Positions 48,265 to 56,782 of a stretch of 64,000 nucleotides of DNA are shown here, piece by piece. Source of the DNA: DATMRF01 sp035566435 (GTDB taxonomy: Bacteria; Verrucomicrobiota; Verrucomicrobiia; Limisphaerales; UBA8199). Each line of letters opens with the position of its first letter. Position 1 is the stretch's first letter. The translations under genes were made by a program, and so were the position numbers. The stretch lies in NCBI GenBank assembly GCA_035566435.1, contig DATMRF010000127.1:58502-122501 (forward strand). The letters run 5' to 3'. The notes below the pieces were generated by a model, which saw only the letters and a program-made list of their open reading frames with translations, was not told where the DNA came from and did not search any database.

Positions 48265-50400
48265 TTACCTCGGAACCGCGTCGAGTTGGCGGCGCGCCTC
48301 TGTATAATCTGGCTTAAGACGGAGAGCCTCGGTGTAATGAGCGGTGGCCAGGTCGCGTTTGCCTTGACGAGCGAGAGCCATGCCGAGGTTGAAGTGGGCC
48401 TCTGGATTGTTGGGATTTAACTCGATGGCTTTGGCGTAATGCGGAATCGCCTCATCGAGCCTCCCGTGCTCTGCCAGCACGTTGCCGAGGTTGTTGTGGG
48501 CCTGGGGATCCTTAGGATTCAAGTCCAGCGAGATTCGGTATTCTTCGATCGCTTCATCCAACTTGTGCTGGGCCGCGAGCGCGTTGCCGAGGTTGCTATG
48601 CGCGCTGGCGTAGCCTGGCTTGAAGCGGATGGCGTCGCGGAAATGGGGGATGGCCTCGTTCAACTTTCCCTGCATGGCAAGGGCAATGCCGAGGTTGTTA
48701 TGGGCGTCGGCATGCTCCGGGTTCTGCTTCAGCACGAGGGAGTATTGTTCGATCGCTTCATTAAGCCGGCCCATTTCAGAGAGCGCATTGCCGAGGTTGT
48801 TGTGCACTTCGGCGTGGTTGGGGCGGATACGCAAGGCGCGCTCATAATAGCTGATGGCTTCGGGAAACCGCCGCAGGCCCGCAAGCGCATACCCCATGTT
48901 GTTAAGCGCATCGTCGTAAAGCGGGTTGATCTCCAGCGACTTGAGGTAGTTGGTCATCGCGTCGAGTGGTTTCCCACGCCCGGACAAAAAGTATGCAAGA
49001 TTGTTATAGGCGAGGTAGTTGTTTGTCGTGACCCGGACGGCGCGCTGGAACAAGGTCTCGCTGTCATGCCAGAATCCGACTTGGCGGACCGTCAGCAACG
49101 CGCACGCGACGAGCGTGAGCGCGACGGCCGCGGGAAGCACTTCGGCGCGCCGAGGCCAGGCTGAAAGGACCTCGCCCACTCCCCAAACCAGGGCGATGAA
49201 CAGGCCGATAAGCGGGATGTAAGTGTAGCGGTCGGCCATGGATTGGATGCCGACCTGAACCAGGCCGATGACCGGGACCAGTGAGCCGAGAAACCAAAAC
49301 CATCCGACCGCGAGCCACGGTCTGACTCGGGCTTGCCAGACTACCGCGGCCGAAACCGCGAGCACAACGAAGGCGGAAGCGGCGACCTGCCATCCCGGCC
49401 AATGACCCGGATGCGGGTAAAGGACGGAGAGGTCCGTGGGGCAGAAAGTCTTGGCGAGGTAACGGACGTACGAAACGAGCGCGTTGGCCATGCGTCCCCC
49501 GAGCGAGAGGCTGGTGGATACGGCCCCGCCCTTCTGCTGAACGATCAAGGTCACGACGCATGAGGTGAGCGAGAGGGCGAAGAATGGGAGCTTTTCGAGC
49601 ACGAGGTGCGGGAGGGGAGATGGAGGGCGTTGTCCCTGGTGTGTGGTGCATGATGCATGAGCCGAATTATCGGCACTCACTGAAAACGACAGCCGCCCCA
49701 GGGGCCAGTAATCGAGCAGGAGCAGCAGGAATGGCAATGTCACGGGCATCGGTTTGCTCATCAGGCCAAGGGCGAAGAGGAGGAGCGAGAAGGCGTAGGC
49801 GAGGGGCGAACGCCAACGTCCGCTCCACACTCGTCGCTCGGCACCCGACACTGACTCCGCATATCGAACATAGGCAGCCAACGCGAGCAGGAAGAAGAAG
49901 GTGCTGAGGACGTCTTTGCGTTCAGAGATCCAAGCGACGGATTCGACGTGCAAGGGATGGAACGCGAAGAGGGCAGCGACGATGGCGCTACGCCAATGCG
50001 CGCCGGTCAGGCGACGCAGGACCAGAAAAAGGAGCAGCGTATTGGCGATGTGGAACGCCAGATTGACGAGGTGTTGTGGACCTGGGCGTATGCCGAAAAG
50101 CTGGCAGTCGAGCATGTGGGACAGCCAGGTCAACGGGTGCCAATTGCTGGCGTGGCCGGTAGTAAACGCCCAAGTGATGTTGGCCAGGGTCAGACCGGTC
50201 TGGACGTGAGCGTTGGCGGTGACGTAATCCGGGTCGTCGTAGTTGACGAAATCGTTGAAACCGACGGCTCCGAACGCGAGCAGGGTAGCGAGCGCGAGGA
50301 GGACGCAGTCAAAGGCGGGCGAGCGAATTTTGTCGTTCCCAGGCGCGCCGGGGCCCGGAAAGTTAGCCAGTGCCGGATCTGGTTTTCGCTTCCTAGCCAT
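48265..50400 (-). CDS. TMTC-like polytopic membrane protein with C-terminal TPR repeats
   Basis: A 711-residue protein. The first 430 residues are a GT-C type membrane domain of about ten helices, with the loop-1 acidic motif FVNYDDPDYVTANAHVQTGL, SNWHPLTWLSHMLDCQLFG, FAFHPLHVESVAWISERKDV and SVLYPHPGHWPGW. The C-terminal 250 residues hold about seven TPRs (NNMGYALAGLRRFPEAISYY, VHNNLGNALSEMGRLNEAIE, AHNNLGIALAMQGKLNEAIP and similar). This matches eukaryotic TMTC O-mannosyltransferases and bacterial relatives. Around 49630-49665 the frame runs through a GTGGTGCATGATGCATG word, giving an ADNSAHASCTTHQGQ insertion in a loop. Confidence 0.85.
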   Translation of the reverse strand: MARKRKPDPALANFPGPGAPGNDKIRSPAFDCVLLALATLLAFGAVGFNDFVNYDDPDYVTANAHVQTGLTLANITWAFTTGHASNWHPLTWLSHMLDCQLFGIRPGPQHLVNLAFHIANTLLLFLVLRRLTGAHWRSAIVAALFAFHPLHVESVAWISERKDVLSTFFFLLALAAYVRYAESVSGAERRVWSGRWRSPLAYAFSLLLFALGLMSKPMPVTLPFLLLLLDYWPLGRLSFSVSADNSAHASCTTHQGQRPPSPLPHLVLEKLPFFALSLTSCVVTLIVQQKGGAVSTSLSLGGRMANALVSYVRYLAKTFCPTDLSVLYPHPGHWPGWQVAASAFVVLAVSAAVVWQARVRPWLAVGWFWFLGSLVPVIGLVQVGIQSMADRYTYIPLIGLFIALVWGVGEVLSAWPRRAEVLPAAVALTLVACALLTVRQVGFWHDSETLFQRAVRVTTNNYLAYNNLAYFLSGRGKPLDAMTNYLKSLEINPLYDDALNNMGYALAGLRRFPEAISYYERALRIRPNHAEVHNNLGNALSEMGRLNEAIEQYSLVLKQNPEHADAHNNLGIALAMQGKLNEAIPHFRDAIRFKPGYASAHSNLGNALAAQHKLDEAIEEYRISLDLNPKDPQAHNNLGNVLAEHGRLDEAIPHYAKAIELNPNNPEAHFNLGMALARQGKRDLATAHYTEALRLKPDYTEARRQLDAVPR

Positions 50401-50621
50401 CGGTCATGCGGCCGGGAGAACGAGTAAGGTTAGCGAGTTGGGTAGCGAACCGCATGCCTCCATTGAGAATTGAAACCGAGAAATTGCAATTGGGAAATGG
50501 CGGGAGGCAGAAACGCATCGTGGATTTCCTGACCAGATTCGACCGCGGATTTCGCGGATTCCGAGGACCGCAGAATAGGAATCCGCCAAATCCGCGGTTA
50601 TTTCGTAACGTCGGGCTTGTC
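50401..50621. repeat. CGCGGATTCGCGGATTCC words
   Basis: 50546-50606 carries ACCGCGGATTTCGCGGATTC and, in inverse orientation, AATCCGCCAAATCCGCGGTT, enough to form a hairpin. It lies between two minus-strand genes and could terminate the GNAT-side or TPR-side transcript. No gene seen. Confidence 0.55.
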
Positions 50622-51149
50622 CTATTGATTCAGGTGTTTGTAGAAGATGACTGTGTCGTGCGCGGTTCCGTCCGGGTCGAGGGCATAGCGCGGGATGGTC
50701 CCCGCGTGGGTCCAACCAAGCCGTCGGTACAAACGCTCCGCCTTGCCTCCCCGCTTCGCGTCCAGCGTCAGCAGCCCGAACCCGGCGCGGTGCGCCTCGT
50801 CTTCAATCGTTTGCATGAGTCGAGTGCCCAGGCCTGCCCGCTGGCTTCGACGATGTACCAGCAACTTCACGATGTCCGCCCGATGAGGCTGGTTCGGCGC
50901 CCAGGCCGGGTGGAGTTGGACGGTGCCAACCATCCCTTCGGTATCGCGAGGCACCAGAAAAATAGCCTTGGGATCCGCTCCAGAAATGGTCCTTCGCCAC
51001 CAGTCTTCAGCGCGCTCAAGCGTCAGCGGCGGAAGGAAACTCACGGCCGCCCCAGACTCGACCGCGTCGATCAGGAGGCGGGCGAGGGCACGCAGATCCG
51101 GGTCACTCACGGGCGGGATTAACCGCTCGATCGTGGGGTTGCCAGCCAT
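50622..51149 (-). CDS. GNAT family N-acetyltransferase
   Basis: From the ATG at 51149 (MAGNPTIERLIPPVSDPDLR) the product is 175 residues. The acetyl-CoA binding region reads IVKLLVHRRSQRAGLGTRLM (R/Q-x-x-G-x-G/A type), and the fold ends with LLTLDAKRGGKAERLYRRLG and YALDPDGTAHDTVIFYKHL. Upstream in-frame sequence to 51476 is low-complexity and I excluded it. Resembles small-molecule or antibiotic acetyltransferases; substrate unknown. Confidence 0.85.
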   Translation of the reverse strand: MAGNPTIERLIPPVSDPDLRALARLLIDAVESGAAVSFLPPLTLERAEDWWRRTISGADPKAIFLVPRDTEGMVGTVQLHPAWAPNQPHRADIVKLLVHRRSQRAGLGTRLMQTIEDEAHRAGFGLLTLDAKRGGKAERLYRRLGWTHAGTIPRYALDPDGTAHDTVIFYKHLNQ

Positions 51150-51172
51150 CGACGTTGTCCCCCTAGAACTCG

Positions 51173-51496
51173 TCAGCCGCCGTGACTTTGCACCTCTTGG
51201 TCGTGGTGCGCGTGACGGAAATACGGCAGGCCGGCGACCATCCGCCGAGCGAGCGCGAGCAGTCCTGCTCGGTAAAAGGTTTGATGTGGCCGAGTTTGCG
51301 CCCCTGCCAGGTAATCCTGACGCACTCGTTGTATCTGGGGCGCAATCGTCGAGGCATCGAACCCTGTCCCGGGTGGTTGGCTCTCCTCCGCTCGGCGTTT
51401 GGCCTCTTGTGCGACCCACCGGCGCCCGACACTGACGCATAGATAAGCGATGAGTACCGCTACGAGGCCGAGCCACAATGTGAGAGTGTAAAGCAT
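51173..51496 (-). CDS. Small membrane-anchored hypothetical protein
   Basis: From the ATG at 51496 (MLYTLTLWLGLVAVLIAYLC) the product is 107 residues: one N-terminal helix, then a charged cytoplasmic part (RRWVAQEAKRRAEESQPPG, STIAPQIQRVRQDYLAGAQT). No family recognised. It lies 23 bases upstream of the GNAT gene on the same strand, which suggests co-transcription. Confidence 0.45.
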   Translation of the reverse strand: MLYTLTLWLGLVAVLIAYLCVSVGRRWVAQEAKRRAEESQPPGTGFDASTIAPQIQRVRQDYLAGAQTRPHQTFYRAGLLALARRMVAGLPYFRHAHHDQEVQSHGG

Positions 51497-51654
51497 GAGC
51501 TGAAGTTTAAGCACCGAAGCGAGCCCAACAGGCGAGCAGCAGGGCGGCTGATGGAGCGAAACGCCTGGCGGCCAAGGGTTCCCGCACCTCGGCTTCGATG
51601 GACGGGTCAAGCCGCGCAGACCGCACCGGACTGACTTCTCTCATTAGCGGCAGT

Positions 51655-52731
51655 TTAACGCTGGGGAGGCTCGAGCGCAATCTCCTGGAAGAACTTGGGA
51701 ATAACCACTCTTGTCGCCGGCGAGGCCGCGTTGATCTCATGCACAAAGGATTGGAGCCGCTCGATAGCCGGCTGCTGTGACGCTTCGTAAGGGGCCGTGA
51801 AATCGTCCCAATGTGTCGGCAGTACCAGTCCCGGAAAATGAAGGACGCACAGCAACCTCCCGGTGTAGTCATAAATCTCCGTGCGAGAGGCGCCGGCGCC
51901 AACGAGAACGACGTTCGGATGCAGTCCTTTAAGTTCGCGCTCGATGTAGTTCATACCGCCGAACACCAGGATTTGATTTCCGCGAAACCGAATCAAATAG
52001 GCGAGCGTGCCGCCCTCGGGATGCATTTGTCTGAGGGTCAGAGGAGCCTTCAGGTTTCGAGGAGCGGTTTGGGAACTGAAGTAGTGTTTGTGGTCCAAGG
52101 GGCTATGAAGGCTTGGGATGACCTTGAGCGAAAAGGACCCAAACTCGTAATCCTCGCCACCGCGCACGGTGAGCAGTTGCTCTTCCGGAACCTGATAGGC
52201 GCGCAGCACGTTTTGTGTGCTTTCTGTGCCGATGACTTTGGCATGCGTTTTGAGGGCGATGTGAGGCACATCGAGAACGTGATCGTAATGCGTGTGAGTC
52301 ACCAGCACGAAGTCCGCTCGCTTGATGCGTGCGTCGATGGCCGCGACGTCCGGCTCCGCCGCGTCGTCCATGCCGTACTCACGGCGCGTGTCCCCTGGGG
52401 CGCGAACGAAGGGCGGCGCGCCCGGTGGTCGCGGCCCAAGGACGCGAGAAATGTACGGGTCCACGAGAATGACCGTCGCCCCGTCAGTGATTTGCCAGCC
52501 AGCCGCGCCAAGGTACATCAGTGTTACCCGTCCGGCGGTCTGGTTGGTCGAGGCGCGATCCCCAGTCTGAGCCCAGAGCGCAATCCAGGGGACTGCAGCG
52601 ACCAATAATCCGAGCCGAATCGAGCCAGGAAGGACGTTCGGCCTTGCGCCCTTGGGGTGCGTGCAATTCTGGCCGTCAACGGACCTAGCCAAGATTTGGC
52701 CTTGGGGCTCACCTGGGCATCCACCGTTCAT
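51655..52731 (-). CDS. Secreted MBL-fold metallohydrolase
   Basis: A 358-residue protein with a weak signal peptide (IRLGLLVAAVPWIALWA, residues about 37-53). The metallo-beta-lactamase motif is VTHTHYDHVLD (HxHxDH), with further ligands in SLHSPLDHKHY and LPTHWDDF. The long N-terminus before the signal could mean a later start. This branch resembles UlaG-like or lipid-linked periplasmic hydrolases; the reaction is unknown. Confidence 0.82.
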   Translation of the reverse strand: MNGGCPGEPQGQILARSVDGQNCTHPKGARPNVLPGSIRLGLLVAAVPWIALWAQTGDRASTNQTAGRVTLMYLGAAGWQITDGATVILVDPYISRVLGPRPPGAPPFVRAPGDTRREYGMDDAAEPDVAAIDARIKRADFVLVTHTHYDHVLDVPHIALKTHAKVIGTESTQNVLRAYQVPEEQLLTVRGGEDYEFGSFSLKVIPSLHSPLDHKHYFSSQTAPRNLKAPLTLRQMHPEGGTLAYLIRFRGNQILVFGGMNYIERELKGLHPNVVLVGAGASRTEIYDYTGRLLCVLHFPGLVLPTHWDDFTAPYEASQQPAIERLQSFVHEINAASPATRVVIPKFFQEIALEPPQR

Positions 52732-52900
52732 GGACGAAATCTAATCACTCAGGCGAGCCATCGAACTCTGACTTGCAAAGGCTACGTTTGGCCCGCATCG
52801 GTTTCAGTCACGTTAGTGCGTGCGCCACCCAATGCCAACAGGAGATTGAAAATCTGCGCTTCCCCATGAGCCGATGGCAGTTGGAAGAACGCCAGGCGGT

Positions 52901-53620
52901 TTACTCACCGAGATGGCGGCGAAGGAGGTCGCGCAATTTGGCCAGGCACAGGATGGTGACGGTCTTGCCTTTGACGGCGAGGAGCCGTTGCTCGCGGAAT
53001 TTGGCCAGGGTGCGAGAAAAGGTTTCGCTGACGGTGCCGAGTTCGGCCGCGAGAACACGCTTGGTCGTTTTCAGCTCGATAGTGACCGGTTTGGCTGCGT
53101 CGGGGTTAGGACAGCGTTTGATAAGCCATTTGGCCAGGCGAGTCTCGACATCTTTCAACGTGAGGTCTTCAAGCTGGCGAACGAGGGAGCGCAGGTGCAG
53201 GCTCATCGAGCCGAGCATGCGCAAGCCCAGCTCAGGCTGTCGCTTCAAGAGTTCGAGGAACCCTGATTTCTGAACAAGCAGGATTTGGGACGATTCGACC
53301 GCCCGGGCGTCGGCGGGATAGCCGGACATCGTGGCGAGGGCGGCTTCGGCGAAGGATTCGCCGGCGCGGAATATTTTGATGACCTGTTCTTTTCCGACGG
53401 GACTGACGCGATGAATGTTAATCGCGCCTTTCTGGACGATATAAAAGCCCTGGGAGGTGGCGCCTTCGCGAAAGAGATAATCCCCCTTTTCGAGCGACTT
53501 TACGAGGGTGATGTCGGCGACGGTATTGAGGTCGGCGGGAGGAAGGCCGGCGAAAAGCTGGCAGTTTCGCAAGGTGTTTGCGATGGCGGCCTGTTTTAAT
53601 TCGATGAGCGAATTCGACAT
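52901..53620 (-). CDS. Crp/Fnr family transcriptional regulator
   Basis: From the ATG at 53620 (MSNSLIELKQAAIANTLRNC) the product is 239 residues. The cyclic-nucleotide-like domain (residues 20-130) reads LFAGLPPADLNTVADITLVK, FREGATSQGFYIVQKGAINI, and FRAGESFAEAALATMSGYP. The C-terminal HTH domain (150-235) reads LTLKDVETRLAKWLIKRCPN, KRVLAAELGTVSETFSRTLA and KFREQRLLAVKGKTVTIL. The FNR iron-sulfur cysteines are absent, so it probably senses a nucleotide, haem or another ligand. It faces a divergently transcribed radical SAM gene across a 331-base gap. Confidence 0.93.
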   Translation of the reverse strand: MSNSLIELKQAAIANTLRNCQLFAGLPPADLNTVADITLVKSLEKGDYLFREGATSQGFYIVQKGAINIHRVSPVGKEQVIKIFRAGESFAEAALATMSGYPADARAVESSQILLVQKSGFLELLKRQPELGLRMLGSMSLHLRSLVRQLEDLTLKDVETRLAKWLIKRCPNPDAAKPVTIELKTTKRVLAAELGTVSETFSRTLAKFREQRLLAVKGKTVTILCLAKLRDLLRRHLGE

Positions 53621-53951
53621 GGGCAATGGGAACCTTGTACTGGTTCTGTGGCGAAAGGCAACGGTGGAAAGCGCGTCAGTGACAATGGCAGAATGATTAG
53701 GGCAGAATGATGAAGGCTGGCCGGGGCGGGGAGAGTGAACGATTGGGAACCCGCGCCGACTGTAATCAGGAGGGCTTTTGGAGCGAGGCAAGCGTACATG
53801 ATTTGCAGGGCTGATTTGCCGGCGGAAGCAGGGTTTGCAATCAGCATTTCTAAACAAAGCAGGGTGGATTTGACTTGCCAAAAAATGTCCGATTTTTAGC
53901 AAGGCTCGTGTAGTGCCTGAACAGCCCGGCCTTTAGGGTAGTCTGGACATT
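53621..53951. other. Divergent intergenic region, Crp/Fnr to radical SAM
   Basis: This 331-base gap should hold two promoters. The stretch 53871-53900 (TTGACTTGCC then AAAAAATGTCCGAT) is AT-rich and could be one of them. I looked for a TTGAT-N4-ATCAA (FNR) or TGTGA-N6-TCACA (CRP) box and saw none. Confidence 0.35.
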
Positions 53952-54863
53952 GTGGAAGAAGTTACTTCAAGTACAGCAGGGCTGACGGAATGGGGAAGGA
54001 AACGGGCTCCCGTTCGCAACGGCAACACCTCCGAGACCGCCTTCGGGTCGCCGCGGGATTTTCTGGACAACCGGTTTGTGTATGCGGTCGTTTCGGCCCG
54101 GGCACGCGGGTTGTCGGTGGGAGTGAACATGAACCCGGACAAGAATTGCAACTTCGAGTGCGTGTACTGCGAGGTGCATCGGAATGGTCATCCGGGGGAA
54201 CAATTGAACGTGGAGCTGATGGCCGGCGAGCTCAAGAAAACGCTGGCACTGGTGCGCTCCGGGCGGCTGCGGGAACGACCCTGGTACCACTCGTTGCCGG
54301 ACGAATTGCTGCAATTGCGGCACGTCGCGCTAAGCGGGGACGGTGAGCCGACGCTTTCACCGAAATTTGGCGAAGCGCTGCAGGCAGTCGTCCACGTGCG
54401 GGCGCTGGGCGGATTCCCCTTCAAACTGGTGCTGATCACCAATGGAACCGGACTCGACTTGCCGCATGTCCACGAAGGGTTGAAGTATTTTACGCAGAGC
54501 GACGAAATCTGGGCCAAGCTGGACGGGGGCACGCAAGCTTACGTTAACAAGGTCAACCAGGCGGACGTGCCGCTGGAGAAGATTTTATCGAATATCCTCA
54601 TGCTGGCTCGGAAACGCCCTGTGGTGGTCCAAAGCCTGTTCCCGTCCTTCGGCGAAGAGGAACCGCCACTCGAAGAGGTCGAACAGTATGCGCGGCGGTT
54701 GCTGGACCTGAAGCAGGCCGGCGCGGATATCTCGCTGGTGCAGATTTATTCGGCGACCCGGCCGTCAGCGAACTCGCAATGCGGGCACTTGCCGCTGCGA
54801 GTGCTCTCGCGGATCGCGCACATTGTGCGACAGACCAGCGGGTTGAAGGCCGAGGTCTTTTAA
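53952..54863 (+). CDS. Radical SAM protein
   Basis: A 303-residue enzyme starting at a GTG. The 4Fe-4S/SAM motif is Cys66-Cys70-Cys73 in NCNFECVYCEVHR (CxxxCxxC), followed by VALSGDGEPTLSPKFGEAL (GGE-like motif), FKLVLITNGT and EIWAKLDGGTQAYVNKVNQA. The LITNGTG and AKLDGGTQ motifs place it near wybutosine/TYW1-like or Elongator-like minor families often annotated only as radical SAM. Substrate unknown. A strong hairpin terminator follows its stop after 31 bases. Confidence 0.88.
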   Translation: MEEVTSSTAGLTEWGRKRAPVRNGNTSETAFGSPRDFLDNRFVYAVVSARARGLSVGVNMNPDKNCNFECVYCEVHRNGHPGEQLNVELMAGELKKTLALVRSGRLRERPWYHSLPDELLQLRHVALSGDGEPTLSPKFGEALQAVVHVRALGGFPFKLVLITNGTGLDLPHVHEGLKYFTQSDEIWAKLDGGTQAYVNKVNQADVPLEKILSNILMLARKRPVVVQSLFPSFGEEEPPLEEVEQYARRLLDLKQAGADISLVQIYSATRPSANSQCGHLPLRVLSRIAHIVRQTSGLKAEVF

Positions 54864-54894
54864 TCACTCTCCCAACGGTTCTCCCCGAACCGCC

Positions 54895-54937
54895 GCGCGC
54901 TGCTGGTTCTTCCTTTGGCCAGCAGCGCGCATTTTTT
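54895..54937 (+). terminator. Rho-independent terminator after the radical SAM gene
   Basis: Stem GCGCGCTGCTGG (54895-54906) pairs perfectly with CCAGCAGCGCGC (54919-54930), loop TTCTTCCTTTGG, followed by ATTTTTT (54931-54937). This is the clearest terminator in the window. Confidence 0.92.
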
Positions 54938-54945
54938 GGAGCCGG

Positions 54946-55491
54946 TTAGAACGCGACAACACCCGCATGTTCAGCAGGCCGACGCCGGTCCTGCCAGGCG
55001 CGCCAAAAAATCCAGGCACAAGTGCTTGCGATGCCCAGCCAGGCAATGATTTTCAACGTCACGGCAATGCGGGTGTCGTAGGGCAGAAGGTTCCAGCGGG
55101 ATAGGATGGTGTTCCAATCGTGGTCGCCGCCGCCGACGAGGGGCAGCGCCATAGTGCGAGCATCGGCCATGTAACGGGCGATATTGAACCAATTCTCGAA
55201 AAACCAGATGGCACCCGCCGCGACGCCGAGCGGTTCTCCCTTGCGCCAAAAGCTCACCGCCAGGACGCACGGGAATGCCAACTGTCCGAGGGTACCGCCG
55301 TATGGCTCAAGCCGCCAGCTGAACAATCCGACGAGGGGATGGCCGGCTTCGTGAAAGAGAAGGTTGGCGTGGTCCAGGAGAAAGACGAATCCCGGCTCGG
55401 AACGGAACAACAAAACGAGGAACAAAGCCATCGCGAGGTCAAAAGCGACCAGTTTTGGCTTCGTTACCGGTTCCCATTCATGCTGTGCCAT
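54946..55491 (-). CDS. Small membrane protein with HEAGH motif
   Basis: From the ATG at 55491 (MAQHEWEPVTKPKLVAFDLA) the product is 181 residues with four to five hydrophobic helices. NLLFHEAGHPLVGLFSW contains an HExxH zinc-peptidase motif inside a membrane helix region, as in S2P/M50-like proteases, and is followed by GGTLGQLAFPCVLAVSFW. No LDG second ligand motif typical of M50 is visible, but FENWFNIARYMADARTM could carry a third ligand. Probably a minimal membrane metalloprotease-like protein; function unknown. Listed as conserved-looking. Confidence 0.6.
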   Translation of the reverse strand: MAQHEWEPVTKPKLVAFDLAMALFLVLLFRSEPGFVFLLDHANLLFHEAGHPLVGLFSWRLEPYGGTLGQLAFPCVLAVSFWRKGEPLGVAAGAIWFFENWFNIARYMADARTMALPLVGGGDHDWNTILSRWNLLPYDTRIAVTLKIIAWLGIASTCAWIFWRAWQDRRRPAEHAGVVAF

Positions 55492-55594
55492 ACTGATAAA
55501 GGCAGCAGGAAGTCGGCCAGTTTGGCCATCCCCACAGTGCGAAAGGGTTAGTTTGGAAGGCTGCGCGGGAGCAAAGCTGCAACCAACTACTAAA

Positions 55595-55640
55595 TACACG
55601 AACCACGCGACAAAAGGACCTTTTTCGTGTGGTTCGTGTA
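55595..55640 (-). terminator. Long hairpin terminator after the DHOD-like gene
   Basis: TACACGAACCACGCGACAAA (55595-55614) is answered by TTTTTCGTGTGGTTCGTGTA (55621-55640), a near-perfect inverted repeat with an AGGACC centre. It begins 17 bases past the stop of the minus-strand DHOD-like gene and is followed on that strand by TTTAG. It is also a member of the word families described under findings. Confidence 0.7.
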
Positions 55641-55656
55641 TGTTGCGGTTCCAGAG

Positions 55657-56655
55657 CTATTTCGACACCGGGAATTGCGAGATCGCCTTCATGTACTGGG
55701 CGCGTTCGAAGGCGCTGGGGTCGGCGCAATTCTTCTGACTGAGGCTGCCTTTAAGCTGCGTGACCGAGGTGTACTCGTGCTCTTCCATCCAGGCGACGAG
55801 GTCGCGCTCGATGACGCCGATCTGTCGGACACCATGGCGGATCAGAGAGGAGCAGAGCATGGTGACATCGGCGCCGGCCATGAGCATCTTAAGCACATCG
55901 GACGCGCGGTGGATGCCACTGGTCGCAGCGAGGTTGGCGCGGAGCTTGCCGTAAAGGAGAGCAATCCACCGCAAGGGGACACGCATCGCCATCGGGGTGC
56001 TCAGCAGAATGTTCGGCTTGATCTCAAGGGTCTCGAGGTCGATGTCCGGTTGGTAAAAGCGGTTAAACAGGACAAGGCCATTGGCGCCAGCCTGGTCGAG
56101 CCGTTTGGCCATATTAGCGAAGTTCGTGAAGAAGGGGCTAAGCTTGACAGCCACCGGGATGGTTACAGTCGATTTCACCGCCTTGAGGATATCCAGGTAA
56201 TTCTTTTCGACCTGGGAGGAGGTAAGGCTCATGTCGGTGGGAATATAGTAGATATTCAGCTCCAGAGCGTCCGCTCCCGCCTCCTGAATGCCTTTGGCGT
56301 ATTGGGTCCAACCTCCCGCGGAGGAGCCGTTGAGGCTGGCGATGACGGGCATTTTCACCGCCTTCTTGGCTTCACCGATGTGCTGGAGATATTCCTCGGG
56401 CCCGAGCCGAAACTCCTCGGGTTCGGGGAAAAAGGTAAGGGCCTCCGGCGTGCTGAAGGTGCCATGCTCCATGTGCTGAGCCAGTTCGACGCTATCCTGG
56501 CGGAGTTGCTCCTCGAAGAGAGAATAGAGGACGACGGCAGCGGCGCCGTTGTCTTCCATTTGTTTGATACTATCGATTTCCTCAGAGAGGGGGGAAGCGG
56601 CGGCGACCAGCGGGGTGCGAAGCTTCAGGCCGAGGTAGGTGGTTGAGAGGTCCAT
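55657..56655 (-). CDS. Dihydroorotate dehydrogenase-like flavoprotein
   Basis: A 332-residue TIM-barrel FMN protein. Motifs: LGLKLRTPLVAAASPLSEEI, MPVIASLNGSSAGGWTQYAK, ADALELNIYYIPTD, IPVAVKLSPFFTNFANMAKR, LDQAGANGLVLFNRFYQPDI and a barrel-end GIHRASDVLKMLMAGADVTM. The pyrimidine-pathway PyrD loop is not fully conserved (no clear catalytic Cys/Ser loop), so the reaction may differ. It lies 127 bases downstream of PFOR on the same strand, an arrangement suggesting an electron-transfer partner. Confidence 0.85.
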   Translation of the reverse strand: MDLSTTYLGLKLRTPLVAAASPLSEEIDSIKQMEDNGAAAVVLYSLFEEQLRQDSVELAQHMEHGTFSTPEALTFFPEPEEFRLGPEEYLQHIGEAKKAVKMPVIASLNGSSAGGWTQYAKGIQEAGADALELNIYYIPTDMSLTSSQVEKNYLDILKAVKSTVTIPVAVKLSPFFTNFANMAKRLDQAGANGLVLFNRFYQPDIDLETLEIKPNILLSTPMAMRVPLRWIALLYGKLRANLAATSGIHRASDVLKMLMAGADVTMLCSSLIRHGVRQIGVIERDLVAWMEEHEYTSVTQLKGSLSQKNCADPSAFERAQYMKAISQFPVSK

Positions 56656-56680
56656 AGGAGATAAAAGCGTTATTGGATTA

Positions 56681-56765
56681 TCAGGTTGTCAAGTTGTCAG
56701 GTTTTCAAGTTATCAAGTTGTCATGCCGGCCTGTTCTCAGGCTATCACCTTATCGATTCATCAAA
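56681..56765. repeat. GTTGTCAGGTTTTCAAGTTATCAAG word repeats
   Basis: TCAGGTTGTCAAGTTGTCAG and GTTTTCAAGTTATCAAGTTG (56681-56722), then TCAGGCTATCACCTTATCGA (56736-56755). They lie between the PFOR and DHOD-like genes. Confidence 0.6.
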
Positions 56766-56782
56766 CTTGAAGACGTCATGGC

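Noticed and set aside
53621..53951. CRP or FNR binding site between the Crp/Fnr and radical SAM genes
   Set aside because: No match to TGTGA-N6-TCACA or TTGAT-N4-ATCAA was seen.
55627..56646. 339-codon plus-strand open frame opposite the DHOD-like gene
   Set aside because: The minus strand encodes the flavoprotein; the plus frame is a GC-rich shadow.
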